Of a stretch of DNA of 64,000 bases, positions 33,426 to 46,634 are shown piece by piece. Source of the stretch: Neoconidiobolus thromboides FSU 785 (lineage: Eukaryota > Entomophthoromycota > Entomophthoromycetes > Entomophthorales > Neoconidiobolaceae); NCBI GenBank assembly GCA_025603075.1, contig MU626345.1, positions 21,856-85,855 of the forward strand, written 5' to 3'. The notes below the pieces were generated by a model. It was not told the DNA's origin, searched no databases, and was given only the letters and a program-made list of their open reading frames with translations. Numbering within the stretch: the stretch's first letter is position 1; every line of letters begins with the position of its first letter. Both the position numbers and the translations under genes were made by a program.

Positions 33426-35535
33426 TTAAATCTCGTAACAAATATCATTATTCTCTAAATAAGAAATTAGCATATTTAAATTTTCTCTTACAATAAACCA
33501 TCTATCACAAGCTTTTTCCATAAAAAACATAAGTATTCCTAGTCCAACGGCTATATTTTCTACTTTCCAAATAACATTATGTTGCATTTGAAAATAACTC
33601 ATATCTAACTTAATTATCTTATCGATTTTCTGCTTTGGTTTTAAATAATTCCAAACAATCAAAAATCGAGCAAATACCATAGAACAATTGCATAAACAAT
33701 ACCATTTAAATGCAACAAAATATCGTGAGTAATCATTTTCCATTATTAACAATATATTTAATATACTATTTGCAGCCAATAATGATAAACTTGTAGATCT
33801 TAATTTTAATTCATTATTTTTATTTTTATTATTAATGTTATTATCGTTATTATTAATATCATTATCATTATTACTAATTAATTGAATAAAATAACTAAAA
33901 TCTAAAGATTTACTATACAAATTAACTATAGCAGTGTAATACCATAATTGAATCATACAACTTAATTTATTTTGTTTAGTTGGTAATTCATAAAACAAAT
34001 TATACAACTCAGGTTGATTACAAATTAATTGAAACATTGGGTTACATAATTTATTATATTTTATATTGGCTTTTTGTGGTGTTAACAACATTAATTGAGT
34101 TAATTGAGATTCAATTTCTTTTATTTTAATAATTAAATTATCATCAATTAATATATTATTGGATTGTTGATTTAATTGATGAATTTTGTAAAATAATTGA
34201 TGATATTCCATTTGCCATTTTAATAAATATAAATCGTCATTGTTTTCTTTTTCATAATATTTTCGATACTTAATAAAATTATCAAATTCTTTTAATTCTG
34301 TTGAAAATATATAACTATCCGCTTGATATTTAGTTAACATTGGTTGTCTATTTAATACATATCCGAAAATTCGATCTGTTATAAAACAAATACCTGCAAT
34401 TCGCATCATAGAAGGTTCTTGATATGCTATAAATTTAGGTGTTTTCATTAAAGCTCCTATTAATAGAGACAATCTTATCCCAATTTCTCCATAATTAGTC
34501 CATTTCATCAATTTAACTGTCATTGCAGGTGGTGCTCTTAATAATAAAAAAGCACAAGTAGTAAACTCAGAAGCAACATTATAATATTGATTAACCATTG
34601 TCAATATAGTGTGTTCTAAATACAAATATAATCTTTTAGGAAAATCAGAGTGAGCACAAGATATTAATAGGACTACATTTAACAAAAAACTAAATTGTTG
34701 ATTTATTTTAGTTGTTATTGTATTTGCTGAAAATTGCTTTACATAATTTAAGAACTTTTTGGGTGATAATACAGGAAAAGAATAATGAAACCTTTGAAAA
34801 TAAACTTTAATAGCTTTATCTTGATAGCTTTGACATAACAAGCTTAAAACTAAAGATTCTTCTAAAGGGTTATATTCAATGATACCTAGCATTAATTTAG
34901 TATTTGAATTACTCTTTGGACTTATTAAACTTTTATTTTTTGTTTCTTTAAATTTGTCATAAAATGTGATTTCTGCTGTTAAGCATCCCATTGGACTATA
35001 TCCTTGATAATAAAACCTATTTCCAGATGATAGTTGAAATATAACACCTCGCTTCAACATAGAAGAATCAGTAATATGCATTAGATTAAACAATATTGTC
35101 AACCTAGCTACTGATATTTCAGATTGAAATGCATTATCATTTTTTGATTTTCTTTTCATTAAATTTTTATCTTTATTGGTAGCAGTTATTATATTATCTA
35201 ATTGAATTAAACTATTTGTAGTATTATGAGGAATATTATTATTATTATATTGCTATAAAATAATAAAATTTAATATCATAATAAAAATAGATAAAGTAAA
35301 ATAAATTTACCATATTTAAGTTGTAACTTGGTTGATAATATCGAAAGCTAAAGCTATTATTTTTTATCCGATCTTTATTTTGATGATACCAATAAGTACA
35401 TGGTAAATCTTTTTTAGTACATAAACTACATGCTGGTATACCAGCATCACATCGCTTCTTTTTTTCCCTACAATTATCACAAGCCTTGGTTACTTTTTTC
35501 TTTTTTATTGATGTTGTACTTGTCATTGACTGCAT
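33426..35535 (-). CDS. Zn2Cys6 fungal transcription factor
   Basis: Two exons, 35311-35535 and 33426-35252, with a 58-nt intron, give 683 residues. The binuclear zinc cluster is Cys19-x2-Cys22-x6-Cys29-x6-Cys36-x2-Cys39-x6-Cys46, preceded by a basic K-K-K-K stretch. The rest is a largely helical regulatory part, weakly like the fungal-specific transcription factor domain (R-Y-S-F-P-V-type and L-L-I-S-C-A-H blocks at about 230-275). An Asn/Asp-rich tract near the C-terminal third is coded by AT-rich microsatellite. Target genes are unknown. A second Met (M-Q-S-M) leaves the start uncertain by three codons. Confidence 0.9.
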
Positions 35536-36724
35536 TTTTTATAACATATTTAACTAAAAAAAGTGAATGATTAGCATTGGTTTTTCTCATAGTATTTATA
35601 AGTTTAAGTTTAGCTCAAAACGAATCAAGTTTAATTGGTTTAAACCTTTAGCCGATTCCAAACCAGTTTTTGAATTTAAGGAAATAATCAAAAGGGTTGG
35701 ATTTATTGGTCAAAGTTAAGGAGGTGTCAAAACTATACTGGATATTTTGGTAGTTTTTAATAGCTTTATAGTCAAAATTAAAATAACCTTTAAATTGTAA
35801 CATCCCTTTTTTCTATTTTGAAGGGTGCATTTCTTATGCAATGGAAGTTCACTGAGCTTTTTTTCACATCAACTTTTTTAAATTGATGGAGGTATCCCAC
35901 CTATAAATATATAGTATTCACTATAATGCATTTTGATCATTATACTTAGTTTATCGAAGTTTAGATTTCAACTATATGCTGTGACACTTGAGAACATTCT
36001 ACATTAAACAATAACAATAATAATTGAAATAGTGATTAAAAATATATCCGCAGAAGTTCTAAATATTCAATTTAAAATAATGTGTTCTCAATTCTTTACA
36101 AATAAGAAAATAATTATTATATCTGAAACATTAAATGTTATGAGAAAAGGGATCAATAAATTACGATAAAATAAAAACAGTTGGCATATCATTTAATTAA
36201 TATTGAAAACATGGTAGCTAAGAGTAATGCATTTACTTTATTTAGTTAAATATAACTTTATCTGAGTTTAAATTTTATCAGTTAATAATTTAGTAAAATA
36301 ATGCGATTTAGCTGAGAAATTTTATTAACTGCCATTTGGTTGGTAGTAAAAAAACAAAATTATTAGGTGTCTTTAAATTGACATTAGATCTATTCGAACT
36401 TAATATATGGGGATGTTTTTTTTGACTTCATCACTTTTTCGATTTTTAAGTGCTATTTGAGCGGAAAGATTGTTAGTAAGATTCTTAAACAAAAAAAATA
36501 GATCACTATATAAAGATTTTATAGTTTTGAACTTCTCAAATTAATAGATAAAATATTGAAATATTTCTGTGTTATGGCATCTAGTTTTATTTAAATTAAA
36601 TCTTCTCAACAAAATGAACAAACTTCATCTTGAAATTGCATCATTTTTAGAAATAAAAAACATAGAAAAATTTAGTAAACTAAAAAAATCCCACTCTTAA
36701 CAAACAATAATAACAATAACTGCA
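35536..36724. other. Intergenic, with MITE copy 13
   Basis: Divergent spacer between the Zn2Cys6 regulator and the methionine sulfoxide reductase. Apart from the MITE nothing is recognised. Confidence 0.5.
36408..36508 (-). mobile_element. MITE copy 13
   Basis: 101 bp, TGGGGATG to ATCACTA, reverse orientation, TA on both sides. The right end has mutated. Confidence 0.9.
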
Positions 36725-37460
36725 ATGACTTTTACCACATCCGAAATCAAAAAACAATTTTGGAAAGATATCAACTTACAATTAGATTCGTTAATGGAAT
36801 CGGAAACTAATTGGGTAAGTGTCAATATCAATACCAAATCAATATATATTTATTACATTGTTTTTATAAATAATTAATCAAAATTATCAAGGTAACTAAT
36901 TTAGCCAATACATCTGCTTTATTATGGCAAGAATTACGTGAACCAAGTTTACATGAACTTCCATCAAGAGCTATTAATTGGGCTGGATTTTATTTAATTG
37001 ATAAAAAAAATACGAAGGATTTAATATTAGGTCCATTTCAAGGGAAGGTAAAATTTAGTATTGGTTTTTTGATATTCTTATTTTGTATTGATTCTTTAAC
37101 AAATAAGATTGCTTGTGTAAGAATACCCATTGGAAAAGGAGTATGTGGAGTTGGAGCTAGTAGTAAATTAACACAATTAGTTTATGATGTACATGAATTT
37201 CCTGGACATATTGCTTGTGATTCGGCTTCTAATTCGGAAATCGTAGTCCCTCTAATTGTTAATGATAAGGTAAAAAAAAGAGACAATGTTCAGAATTGGT
37301 GATGGTTAACTTATTTTATTTATAGGTTATTGGTGTCATTGATATCGATTGTGAAACAGTTGGTGGATTTGATAAAGAAGATCAAGTAGGGTTAGAAGAA
37401 TTAGCTAAGATTATCATTAAGTCTTGTGATTTTGAAGATTTGCTTAGTGCTTTAGAATAA
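36725..37460 (+). CDS. fRMsr: Free methionine-R-sulfoxide reductase (GAF domain)
   Basis: Reduces free methionine-R-sulfoxide in the cytosol, protecting methionine pools from oxidation. Four exons, 36725-36814, 36892-37047, 37108-37269 and 37326-37460, give 180 residues, the length of the yeast enzyme. Three cysteines at 85, 95 and 119 keep the 10- and 24-residue spacing of the yeast catalytic set. Family blocks are I-P-I-G-K-G-V-C-G, F-P-G-H-I-A-C-D and S-E-I-V-V-P-L. The open frame at 37069-37302 is exon 3 plus flanking intron sequence, so its first residues are not protein. Convergent with the F-box gene. Confidence 0.96.
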
Positions 37461-37589
37461 AAGTTAAAATAACGATAAGTAAAAAAGTAATTTCATTTTC
37501 TTAATATTTAAAAGATATCATTACTTGGCTACGTCATTTTATTCAAGTTCAAAAAAAAAAGAAAAAAAGAAACTATAAAAAAGAAGGGA

Positions 37590-38948
37590 TTATGTATGAA
37601 CATTAAATATCAAATTAGGAGAACATCTTTCAATCCATTCAATAAATAAAGATTCTACTCTACCAAGGTTAACGGATAACAAATTATTAAATTTAGGGTT
37701 ATAAATGATTTCAAATTTAATACTTGAATTCTTCCTTGATGCTTTTAAGATTTCAAAATATCTTAACTCTCTTTGACTACATAACCAATTTAGAAAATTT
37801 TCGCCATATTCTTTAATATTACCAAAATAGAATTCTTTTAACTTGACACAATTTATAGGTTTTGTTATAAAATCATCATCTGACAATGAACTATCAATAG
37901 CTAATACTTGTAAATTAGTTAAACCTAATATCAAAGGTAAAAATGGATATCTTAATTTTGTTAAGGAATGAATTTTTAAGATGTTTAAATTTTGTAAGTG
38001 TAAAAAACAAGGTCGATGAATTTGGACTGTTTTTGTTAATATTAATTGAGTTAAATTGGTAAACAAAGTAGGAAAGTTATTGATAACTAAACCTAATGAA
38101 TTATCATTATTGTAATTTAATGTCCGTAAATTGTTGATTTCACATAAATCTTCTAAGATTCCAAATACACACTCTTCTTTTAAATTTGTTATATTGAGTT
38201 CAATTTCACTCAATTTTTCTAATTTTTTACTATTCTTTTTATTTTCATTAGTCAAATACTGTGTTGCATTAATACTTAACTTGGTCAATTCAGGTAAATA
38301 ACCTTTAATCTCAGATAGTAAAGAAGATTGATAGACATCACAATTTAAATTTAATTCTTGTAAATTAGGTAAATAAATAAAGTCTAATTCTCCTCTTAAT
38401 TGAACTAATGAATTGTTAAAATAAACGGTTAATTTTTGTATGTTTTCATCATAAAAAGTAAAATGTTCAGTTAAATACTTATTTAAATTACCGAAATCTA
38501 ATATTAGTTCTTTGATAGCTAATTTGTTATTAGTAAATAATAATGATAGATCTAATATTTGATCTAAACTTGATATTGCTATTTCTATCTTTGTTAAATT
38601 AGGGCATAATTCCACTATTTCTTTAATCCTTAATGGTCTTTCATAGATTGAACTTGAATAAAATGGATTAAATGGAAATTCTATATCAAATTCTTTCCTA
38701 GGTATAGATAGATAATGATATTTTATTTTATTTCCATGTTTTTTTAATAAATTAATCAAACTTTTATGTTCTGTTTTATTACTTGCTTTCCCTCGAAACT
38801 CAGCCCATAAAATAAAATTACTATTTTCATACCACTGTTGACATACTAAATTTACTGTCTTTAAATCTTCTATGGTCAAATATTGAAATATTTGTTGTAA
38901 TATATGGTTCGGTATCATATCATATCGTTTCTTCTTTTCTATTATCAT
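37590..38948 (-). CDS. F-box protein with leucine-rich-like repeats
   Basis: Single exon, 452 residues. An N-terminal F-box spans about residues 10-50: M-I-P-N-H-I-L-Q-Q-I-F-Q-Y-L, then V-N-L-V-C-Q-Q-W-Y. The remainder has irregular leucine-rich repeats with L-x-x-L-x-L-x-x-N/C spacing (L-Q-E-L-N-L-N-C and similar), as in substrate-binding parts of SCF ubiquitin ligases. Such genes expand in early-diverging fungi. The substrate cannot be predicted. Confidence 0.82.
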   Translation of the reverse strand: MIIEKKKRYDMIPNHILQQIFQYLTIEDLKTVNLVCQQWYENSNFILWAEFRGKASNKTEHKSLINLLKKHGNKIKYHYLSIPRKEFDIEFPFNPFYSSSIYERPLRIKEIVELCPNLTKIEIAISSLDQILDLSLLFTNNKLAIKELILDFGNLNKYLTEHFTFYDENIQKLTVYFNNSLVQLRGELDFIYLPNLQELNLNCDVYQSSLLSEIKGYLPELTKLSINATQYLTNENKKNSKKLEKLSEIELNITNLKEECVFGILEDLCEINNLRTLNYNNDNSLGLVINNFPTLFTNLTQLILTKTVQIHRPCFLHLQNLNILKIHSLTKLRYPFLPLILGLTNLQVLAIDSSLSDDDFITKPINCVKLKEFYFGNIKEYGENFLNWLCSQRELRYFEILKASRKNSSIKFEIIYNPKFNNLLSVNLGRVESLFIEWIERCSPNLIFNVHT

Positions 38949-40014
38949 TTGGGTTAGTTAATATCTATTTTATTTTTTTATAAGATTGAAAGCTTGATTT
39001 TTTCATTACTGTCTTATAAGTTTTATTTATGTTTAATTGGCTTCTGTTTTAAAATTCTTTTTGCAAGGAAAATAGAGTGGTTTAAAAATAATTCAAATAT
39101 TTAGAAAATATATAACTTTTATCATAATTCAATTAGAAATACAACAAAAGAAACCAAATCGTATTAAAAAGATATTATTTTAAGTATTATTTTTCGAAAA
39201 TTTAATACTAATCGATAAATTGATTACTGTAATATAATGCTTTAAAATTATAATGAATATTGAAATTTTTTAAAGCTATAATAAACATTACATTACGAAC
39301 ATTAAAATAACTAATAGCTATAACTTAATATTAATACTAAAAACAAACAAAGATAATATGTTTCTTTTTAGTTATAGATAAATTTTATATGATGAATGTT
39401 TTTTACTGTTTAATTAAATTCAAGTAGTATTAAATACATTTAATAATAGTCACTGACATTTTTAGCTTACAAAATAATATTTTAGCAAATAAATAACATT
39501 TTTAATAAGCACAAATAAATAAATAAAAATATTGCTCATTAACGACTAGTGTACTCTTGTTAATATTATTGTAGTCTTTGCCAAATAATTGTGTACTTTT
39601 TTCTCCTAAAATTCGAAAAATTATCAGAAAATTAACTAAAACATGCTTATAAAAAGTTTCAAAGTATAATTGTATGATCTTGATAGATTAATAGATATTA
39701 TAGTACATAAAGCAATATGTTAGTAATTTTATTCTCATCTTTAACATTGTGACTATATAACTTGTACAATGTTAATAAAATAAATACTTAATACCAATTG
39801 TACTTAATATTTCACTTCATTTTACTTTTTTCATTAGGTAAAATTTCACCATAGATATTAGATTAGATATTAGATGAAGTGATCTAATTGGTCTAGATAG
39901 CATCAAAAAATCAAAATGATTGATTTAATCAAAGAATCTAACCAAATCTTAATTTCTATTCAATCCAACTCAAATAGAATAATCTGCTTAAGTTTATTTA
40001 GATCAATAAAAAAT
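38949..40014. other. Intergenic, AT-rich
   Basis: Divergent promoter region between the F-box gene and the complex I subunit gene. No gene or repeat is recognised. Confidence 0.5.
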
Positions 40015-40862
40015 ATGCTATCACTAACTCAACTTACTGGCGGTATATTAAATATATACTTTTAATTGAAATTGTTATTAATTAGTTAAATTAGCTGGAA
40101 TTCGTGCTTCCACTTTATTTAATCCTTTAGTTCGTAGTACATTACCTTCAGTTCGTAAGTTAACTAATAATTGAATAAAAAACAAGTGAAATTAATCACT
40201 ATAGAATCAACACTCCAACGTCGTAATCTTAACTCAAGCACTCAAATTGCACCAAGAAACAATGCTGAAATAATGGCCACACCAGACAATGCTTCAGGTA
40301 AAAAAAGACAAAATACCAAAAAAAAGATTAATTAATATTTTATTAAAAGACTTTGTTTTGTCTACTGTGGATAAAATTGCTAATTGGGCCCGCCAAGGTT
40401 CTATTTGGCCTATGACTTTCGGTTTAGCTTGTTGTGCTGTCGAGATGATGCATATGGCTGCTTCTCGTTATGATCAAGATCAATTTGGTATTCTTTTCCG
40501 TGCTTCTCCACGTCAATCGGATGTCATGATTGTTGCAGGTACCCTTACTAATAAAATGGCACCAGCACTTCGACGTGTTTATGATCAAGTAAGTTATTTT
40601 AATTAGTTTATATTTTAATTATTTATTTAATATAAAGATGCCTGAACCACGATGGGTAATTTCAATGGGTTCCTGTGCTAATGGTGGGGGTTATTATCAT
40701 TATTCATACGCTGTTGTAAGAGGATGTGATCGTATTGTTCCAGTAGATATTTATGTTCCTGGTTGTCCACCAACAGCTGAAGCTTTATTATATGGTGTAC
40801 TTCAACTCCAGAAAAAAATGCGTCGTAACCGTACCCTTAGAATGTGGTATCGTAAATATTAA
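40015..40862 (+). CDS. NDUFS7: NADH:ubiquinone oxidoreductase 20-kDa subunit (PSST, NuoB type)
   Basis: Carries iron-sulfur cluster N2, the last electron carrier before ubiquinone in complex I of the inner mitochondrial membrane. Five exons, 40015-40042, 40095-40154, 40205-40297, 40350-40588 and 40638-40862, give 214 residues. Introns are 49-52 nt. The first 55 or so residues form a mitochondrial presequence rich in Arg, Ser and Leu. Cluster ligands are Cys88 and Cys89 (A-C-C-A-V-E), Cys153 (G-S-C-A-N-G-G) and Cys183 (V-P-G-C-P-P). All surrounding family sequence is intact, so the organism should respire through complex I. The 9-codon first exon is inferred from frame and splice sites. Confidence 0.95.
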
Positions 40863-41758
40863 AGCTATCTTCTTAAAGTTTTTTGATTAAAAAAGGTAAA
40901 ACATAGTTAAGTCATATGAAGTATAGTTATAAAGTTCAGTTTATAAGTGTGGAGTTTGATTATTTCTCGGCAGCTTTATTTCATTATAGGATAGTTATAA
41001 TTTTAACACTCTATTTTTAATAATAGTTTATATGACTCATGTTAAAATAGAATTAATATCTATAGATTAATATAAGATGTACCTAAATTTAATTTTCATT
41101 ATTAATCTTTATATTAGTTGTGTACGAATATTATTTGATGTATATTGTATAAAAGTGATCAAGCAGCAGAGTGTGCAAATTATTCGATTACTTTTTTAAT
41201 TAAGATCATGTATTTAATATTTAGTTATTTAAAGCCCAACTACAAAGTTAAAAATGCAAAGTTTCGATTATTCTTATTATATTATATTGCGTATTCTATT
41301 TATCACTATATTATTTAGCTAAAATGCTCTAAATTACATCATAACGAAAATTAGTTTAAATAAAAACCGTTGTTTTTTAGTATGTTTATTTTGTTTTTTG
41401 TATAATATTCAATTTCGTTACTCTATTAAACTTGTTAGCTATAACTGATTATATTTGATGTACTTATACTTAAACCATATCGTTTATCATTTTTAGAGCT
41501 CACCAAAAATCTTGAATATAACAACTTTTATTATTAGGATATGATATCTCATATTACCTAATATAATGTATTTTATTATATAAACTAACTAATAAATCTA
41601 AATATGAGCAGCATATGAGTTGGAATTTTATCTGCGCTTTCCTAGTCATTTTGACAGAAAATTAAATTTGGGAGTTAATTTCAACCAATCATTGATAAAA
41701 AGCTCAAATATAAATTCACCAAAATTGAAATCTATGCTGAAGTATTTTTTACATAAAA
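40863..41758. other. Intergenic, AT-rich
   Basis: 3' flank of NDUFS7 and promoter of threonyl-tRNA synthetase. Nothing else is recognised. Confidence 0.5.
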
Positions 41759-44153
41759 ATGGCCGCCGAAGTAGCAACCAGCATGGAAAAATTAAATATT
41801 AAAGAAGGAAAACCAATGTTAGGTGGGAGTGTACTCACTGATAAAGACGTAATTTTTATTAGAACTTGACTTTTTTCACTGTTTATCAAACTAGATCAAA
41901 CCAACTCCTGAATTTTTTGACCATCGTATCAAAATTTTTGAAGACCTTAAAAAAAAGTATGACGAGGAAATCAAAAGTATGTTTTTTGAATTGTAATATC
42001 TTGAATTAAATTAATTATTATATCATATAGATAAGACTCGTGAACCCATTACTATTACTTTACCTGATGGTAAAACTAAAGAGGGTACTTCTTGGGAGAC
42101 TTCTCCTATGGATATCGCTAAAAGTATTGCTAAATCTTTAGCTGAGAAAATTATTATTTCCAAGGTACAAATTATTTTGTTTTATAAAAAAATGCTTATT
42201 AAAATTCTTAGGTTGATGGAGAACTTTATGATCTTGAACGTCCACTTGAAAAGTCTTGTAATTTAGAATTACTTACTTTTGAAAATGAAGAAGGTAAGTT
42301 TAGTTCAAGTATCAGAAGCATATATAATAACATTTTATAGCAAAAAGAGTTTTCTGGCATTCTTCGGCCCATATTTTAGGTGAAGCTTGTGAACGCCATT
42401 ACGGTTGTAACCTTTGCATTGGTCCACCAATTGAAGATGGTTTTTACTACGAAATGAATATTGGTGAAAGGTAAAAGCGGATCTCACTTTACTTAGATAC
42501 GTATTAATATTTGTTAGAGTTGTAACTCAGTCTGATTATCCTAACTTAGAGACTCTTGCTAAAGGTATTGTAAAAGAAAAGCAACCTTTTGAACGTTTAG
42601 TTCTTTCAAAAGAAGATTTACTTGAAATGTTCAAACATAACCCATACAAAGTCCACATTATTAAGGATAAAATCCCAGACGGTACCTCTACTACTGTATA
42701 TCGTTGCGGTCCCCTTATTGATCTTTGTCGTGGTCCTCATGTTCCTAATACTGGAAAAGTTAAGGCTTTTTCAATCATGAAAAACTCTGCTTCTTATTTC
42801 TTAGGTGATGCTAAAAATGACTCACTTCAACGATTATATGGTATTTCATTCCCAGACTCCAAACAAATGACTGAATATAAACATTTCTTGGCTGAAGCTG
42901 CTAAACGTGATCATCGTAAAATTGGTAAAGATCAAGAATTATTCTTCTTCCATGAACTTTCTCCAGGCTCATGCTTTTTCCTTCCTCATGGTGCTCGTAT
43001 CTACAATGGATTAATGGATTACATTAAATCAGAATATCGTAAACGTGGCTTCCAAGAAGTTGTTACTCCAAATGTTTATGATATTAAACTTTGGGAAACC
43101 TCTGGGCATTGGCAAAATTATCAAGAAAATATGTTTTCATTTGAAGTAGAAAATTCAACCTTTGCTCTTAAACCTATGAATTGCCCAGGTCATTGTTTAT
43201 TATTTGGTCATATTAGCCGTTCATACAGAGAACTTCCGTTGCGTTTTGCTGATTTTGGTGTACTTCATCGTAATGAATTTTCTGGTGCTCTTACTGGTTT
43301 GACTCGTGTAAGAAGATTCCAGCAAGATGATGCTCATATTTTCTGTACCCGTGAACAAGTCGAGGATGAAATCAAGGGATGCTTCGAGTTCCTTAAAGCT
43401 GTTTATGGTACCTTCGGTTTCCAATTTGAGCTCAAATTATCCACTCGTCCAGAAAATTACATTGGTGATATTGAAGTTTGGGATAGTGCTGAAAAGCAAC
43501 TTGAAAATGCTCTTAATGCTTTAGGACATCCTTGGGAACTCAACCCAGGAGATGGTGCCTTTTATGGACCAAAGATTGACATTAAAATTAGTGATGCACT
43601 TCGTCGTAAGCACCAATGTGCTACTATCCAACTTGATTTCAATCTTCCAAAGAGATTTGAGTTACAATACCGTACTTCTGAAGTAGCTGTTGGAGAAGGT
43701 ACTGGTGCTGGTTACCAAGCTCCAATTATGATCCATCGTGCTATCTATGGTTCTTTAGAACGTATGATTGCTATTCTTACTGAACATTTTGGTGGTAAAT
43801 GGCCATTCTGGATATCTCCTAGACAAGTCATGATTGTTCCAGTTAATTTAAAGGTTGCTGAATATGCTGAAAAAGTACGTCAAACTCTTCATGATGCTGG
43901 CTTTTATGCTGATGCTGATTTAGGAGAAAACACTTTAAATAAGAAGATCCGTAATGCTGAGTTATCTCAATATAACTTTATTGCTGTTGTTGGTGCTGAA
44001 GAAGAAAATACTAACTCGGTCAATTTACGTAATCGTGATGACCAAGGTACTAAAGCTAAAGGAGAAACTATTCCATTAGATACATTAGTGGGTAATTTAC
44101 ATAGACTAAAAGAATTACGTTCAGTCACCAACCAATTTGAACAAACTGAATAA
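41759..44153 (+). CDS. THS1: Threonyl-tRNA synthetase, cytosolic
   Basis: Charges tRNA-Thr. Six exons, 41759-41848, 41895-41976, 42031-42164, 42212-42293, 42341-42470 and 42518-44153, give 717 residues. A TGS domain comes first (I-T-I-T-L-P-D-G-K, near residue 62). The editing domain follows, with H-S-S-A-H-I-L-G and C-R-G-P-H. The class II core has M-N-C-P-G-H-C with zinc ligand Cys395 and motif 2 L-H-R-N-E-F-S-G around Arg424. The anticodon-binding domain is C-terminal (Q-V-M-I-V-P-V). No presequence is visible, so a mitochondrial form would need an alternative start. Internal ATGs in exon 6 are not the start, because upstream exons carry conserved domains. Confidence 0.96.
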
Positions 44154-44359
44154 AGATAATAAATAAATTGGATAAAGATTAGCTTATTATTTTGTTACTA
44201 TTCCTTTCAAACTTTTTTTAATTAAACTTGGCAGCTTAAAGTTAATGGTCAATTTTTTATAAATAGCATAAATTTTGGTTACTTCGCTTTACTTTTTCTA
44301 TAAAAGTTCAACTGTTTTATGGAAATTAAGGACAATAAAATTTATTGAAGACGTATTAA
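44154..44359. other. Short intergenic spacer
   Basis: 206 bp between threonyl-tRNA synthetase and the next gene on the same strand. It must hold the terminator of one and promoter of the other. Confidence 0.5.
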
Positions 44360-45599
44360 ATGGATATTCCTATCGAAAGTAACAGTATTTATACACTCAT
44401 ATATCCATTAATAATATACAGATCAATTTGAAACCAAATTTAGATATGTTGGTGTGATTGGAGATAAACAATGGTTTTTAAAGCAGAATTTAATACCAAA
44501 TACCCTTTATAATAATGAGCAACTAAAGAAATGCGTAACCCTTTTTTTATTTATTTTTTTATTCTACAATTCATTCACTCAAATAGCTTCCAATATTTAG
44601 CAAATTAAAAGAAGAACTGGTAATTATTATACATTTGTTATAAATTTATTTAGTATTTTACAAGGAATGTTTGGATTTTATTTTGGATATAGAAAAATAC
44701 AATATATATATATTTTTACCCTATCCTTATGCTAGCTCTCAGATAACTTTAAACAATCAGGTAGCAGATATAAACTTATTTCTTTCTTAATTTTATTTTT
44801 TAGAACTTCAACTCCTTTATACATAAACTAGATAAAGCCTATACAAACGCTTTAACTCTCTTGTTCGTTTGCAGCAGCGAAGTTTGGGTAATTTCATTAT
44901 AATTTTATTATTCATATCATTTATATTAATATTTAAGATCAATTATAAAGCTGAGGCCTTTGTTTCTTTTTTAAGGCATTTGTGCAAAGCTACTGAAATA
45001 AAGAAAAAAAACAGAGAACTACAATTCAAACCGCCCTTCATGCATTTTATTTTAACTTTAGATAGGTATATTGAAGTAAATAACGATAATCATGTAAATT
45101 ATTTTACTTTTTGTTTTACATAACTTATTTTGTTCAGGACAATTCAATTAAAGAAGAAATAGATTCTTTTCGTTCTACTATACTTAATTTGCTTAGATCA
45201 AATCGTATTATCCCTAAACCAGACCAAAATGATATTAGGTATTTTAATCCCATTTTGATTATAATACTTATTTTTTTAGAAATAGCTTAGCACAACTTCC
45301 CCTTGATTTGGTTGAAACTAGAATTAACTACATTAAGTCTCCAAAGTTATACAGCTTTGATCAAGAAAAGACAGATGTTGATGACTGGGGAGAAAATAAC
45401 AAAAAGTTGTTATCAGAAGATTTTGATCTTAATTTTGATCTTGATTCAAAAACAAATAGTAACGAGTTTATAATCCCCAAAGATAGCCAGAAGGTAACTT
45501 TTATATTGGTATTGTTTATTAAATCAACTCAATATTTTATAGTCTTTATTCCTAAGTTTATGGCTTGAGAGGATTTACTTAATATTAAAAAAGTTATAG
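44360..45599 (+). CDS. Unrecognised nine-exon protein-coding gene
   Basis: Nine exons can be joined in one frame to 284 residues: 44360-44378, 44422-44534, 44587-44619, 44665-44760, 44804-44887, 44938-45075, 45138-45238, 45280-45493 and 45543-45599. All eight introns are 41-62 nt with GT donors and AG acceptors in this window's usual style, and every junction keeps the frame. That makes a real gene likely. The protein is hydrophilic, helical and rich in Lys, Asn and Leu, with an acidic stretch of Asp and Asn near residue 235. No signal peptide, membrane segment or known domain was recognised. The first exon (19 nt) and the last exon are the least certain. Confidence 0.68.
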
Positions 45600-46634
45600 T
45601 GGTATATGAATTAATTGGGATTATATAAGATATTTTTTTGTCTTTTTCATATACTTTAATATTACGGATTTTATATTGATATACTACAAAGGACTTGGAG
45701 TTGACTGTACAATTCAAGTTTAATTTTTTTATTCAAATTCTTAAAGAAAAATTATATAATTGTTTCTATCTCTTTAAAACACCTTTAAATTTTCCTTTAG
45801 TAAAACTTATAAACTCTATTTAATACTCTTATAATTCGGAATACTGATTGCTTGATTTCAAATCTCGATAATGACGTTTTTTAATAAATATCTGTCTTTG
45901 TATTTTTAACCTATTATTAGATACAAATTATATTAAGCATTATATACCTGATTCAACTATAAATACCTGTACCATATAAAGTCTCATTTTTATAGTGTTG
46001 CTTTATAGAGCTATTTTAAGCGTACCCATGTCTTTAACTATAATATTTTATTAATAGATTAAGTTATAATGTTTAATTATCCTCTAAATCAGTATTTTCA
46101 CACCATCATTGTGCAATAGTTTTGAGTTCGCAATTTGGTTTAGTTTATATCAATTCAAACAATAAAATAAATTTTGAAAATTATTAAAAGGTCTGGATTA
46201 AAGAATTTTGAAAGAAACTTATAGCTCTGGATTTTTAATGCAATCTTTATTTGATCTTACTGATATTTATATGATTTTATTGTAATCTATCTATAAAATC
46301 TTACTATTATTTTTTGCATCCAACTTAGATACTTGAATTTAGTATTAGTAGTTCGAATTCACTTAATTTCTAGATGACTTTATAATCCTTCAAATATAAC
46401 TTTAAACTATTTAATCAACAAACCTTAGTAAATAAACTTGTGTTTGTATATTTATATTTTGGAAATATTGAATCTATTTTTTTAAGTACTTGTTTTTCAT
46501 AACCATCTTTTATAAAGTTGATTTTAATCACATATTTTATACCGCAAATTTAGAAAAAGAAAACCATGATTAAACTTTTATTATATTAATTTCATATTAA
46601 TGACAAACAGGATACTACACTATTAATTAAAACA
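45600..46634. other. Intergenic, convergent
   Basis: AT-rich spacer between two genes whose 3' ends face each other. Nothing is recognised. Confidence 0.5.

Noticed and set aside
40289-40606. Open frame starting M-L-Q-V-K-K as a separate gene start for the complex I subunit
   Set aside because: Its first 20 codons are intron 3 sequence; splicing gives a proper presequence and conserved N-terminus.
42627-44153. ATG at 42627 as start of threonyl-tRNA synthetase
   Set aside because: Upstream exons encode the TGS domain and the first half of the editing domain in frame.
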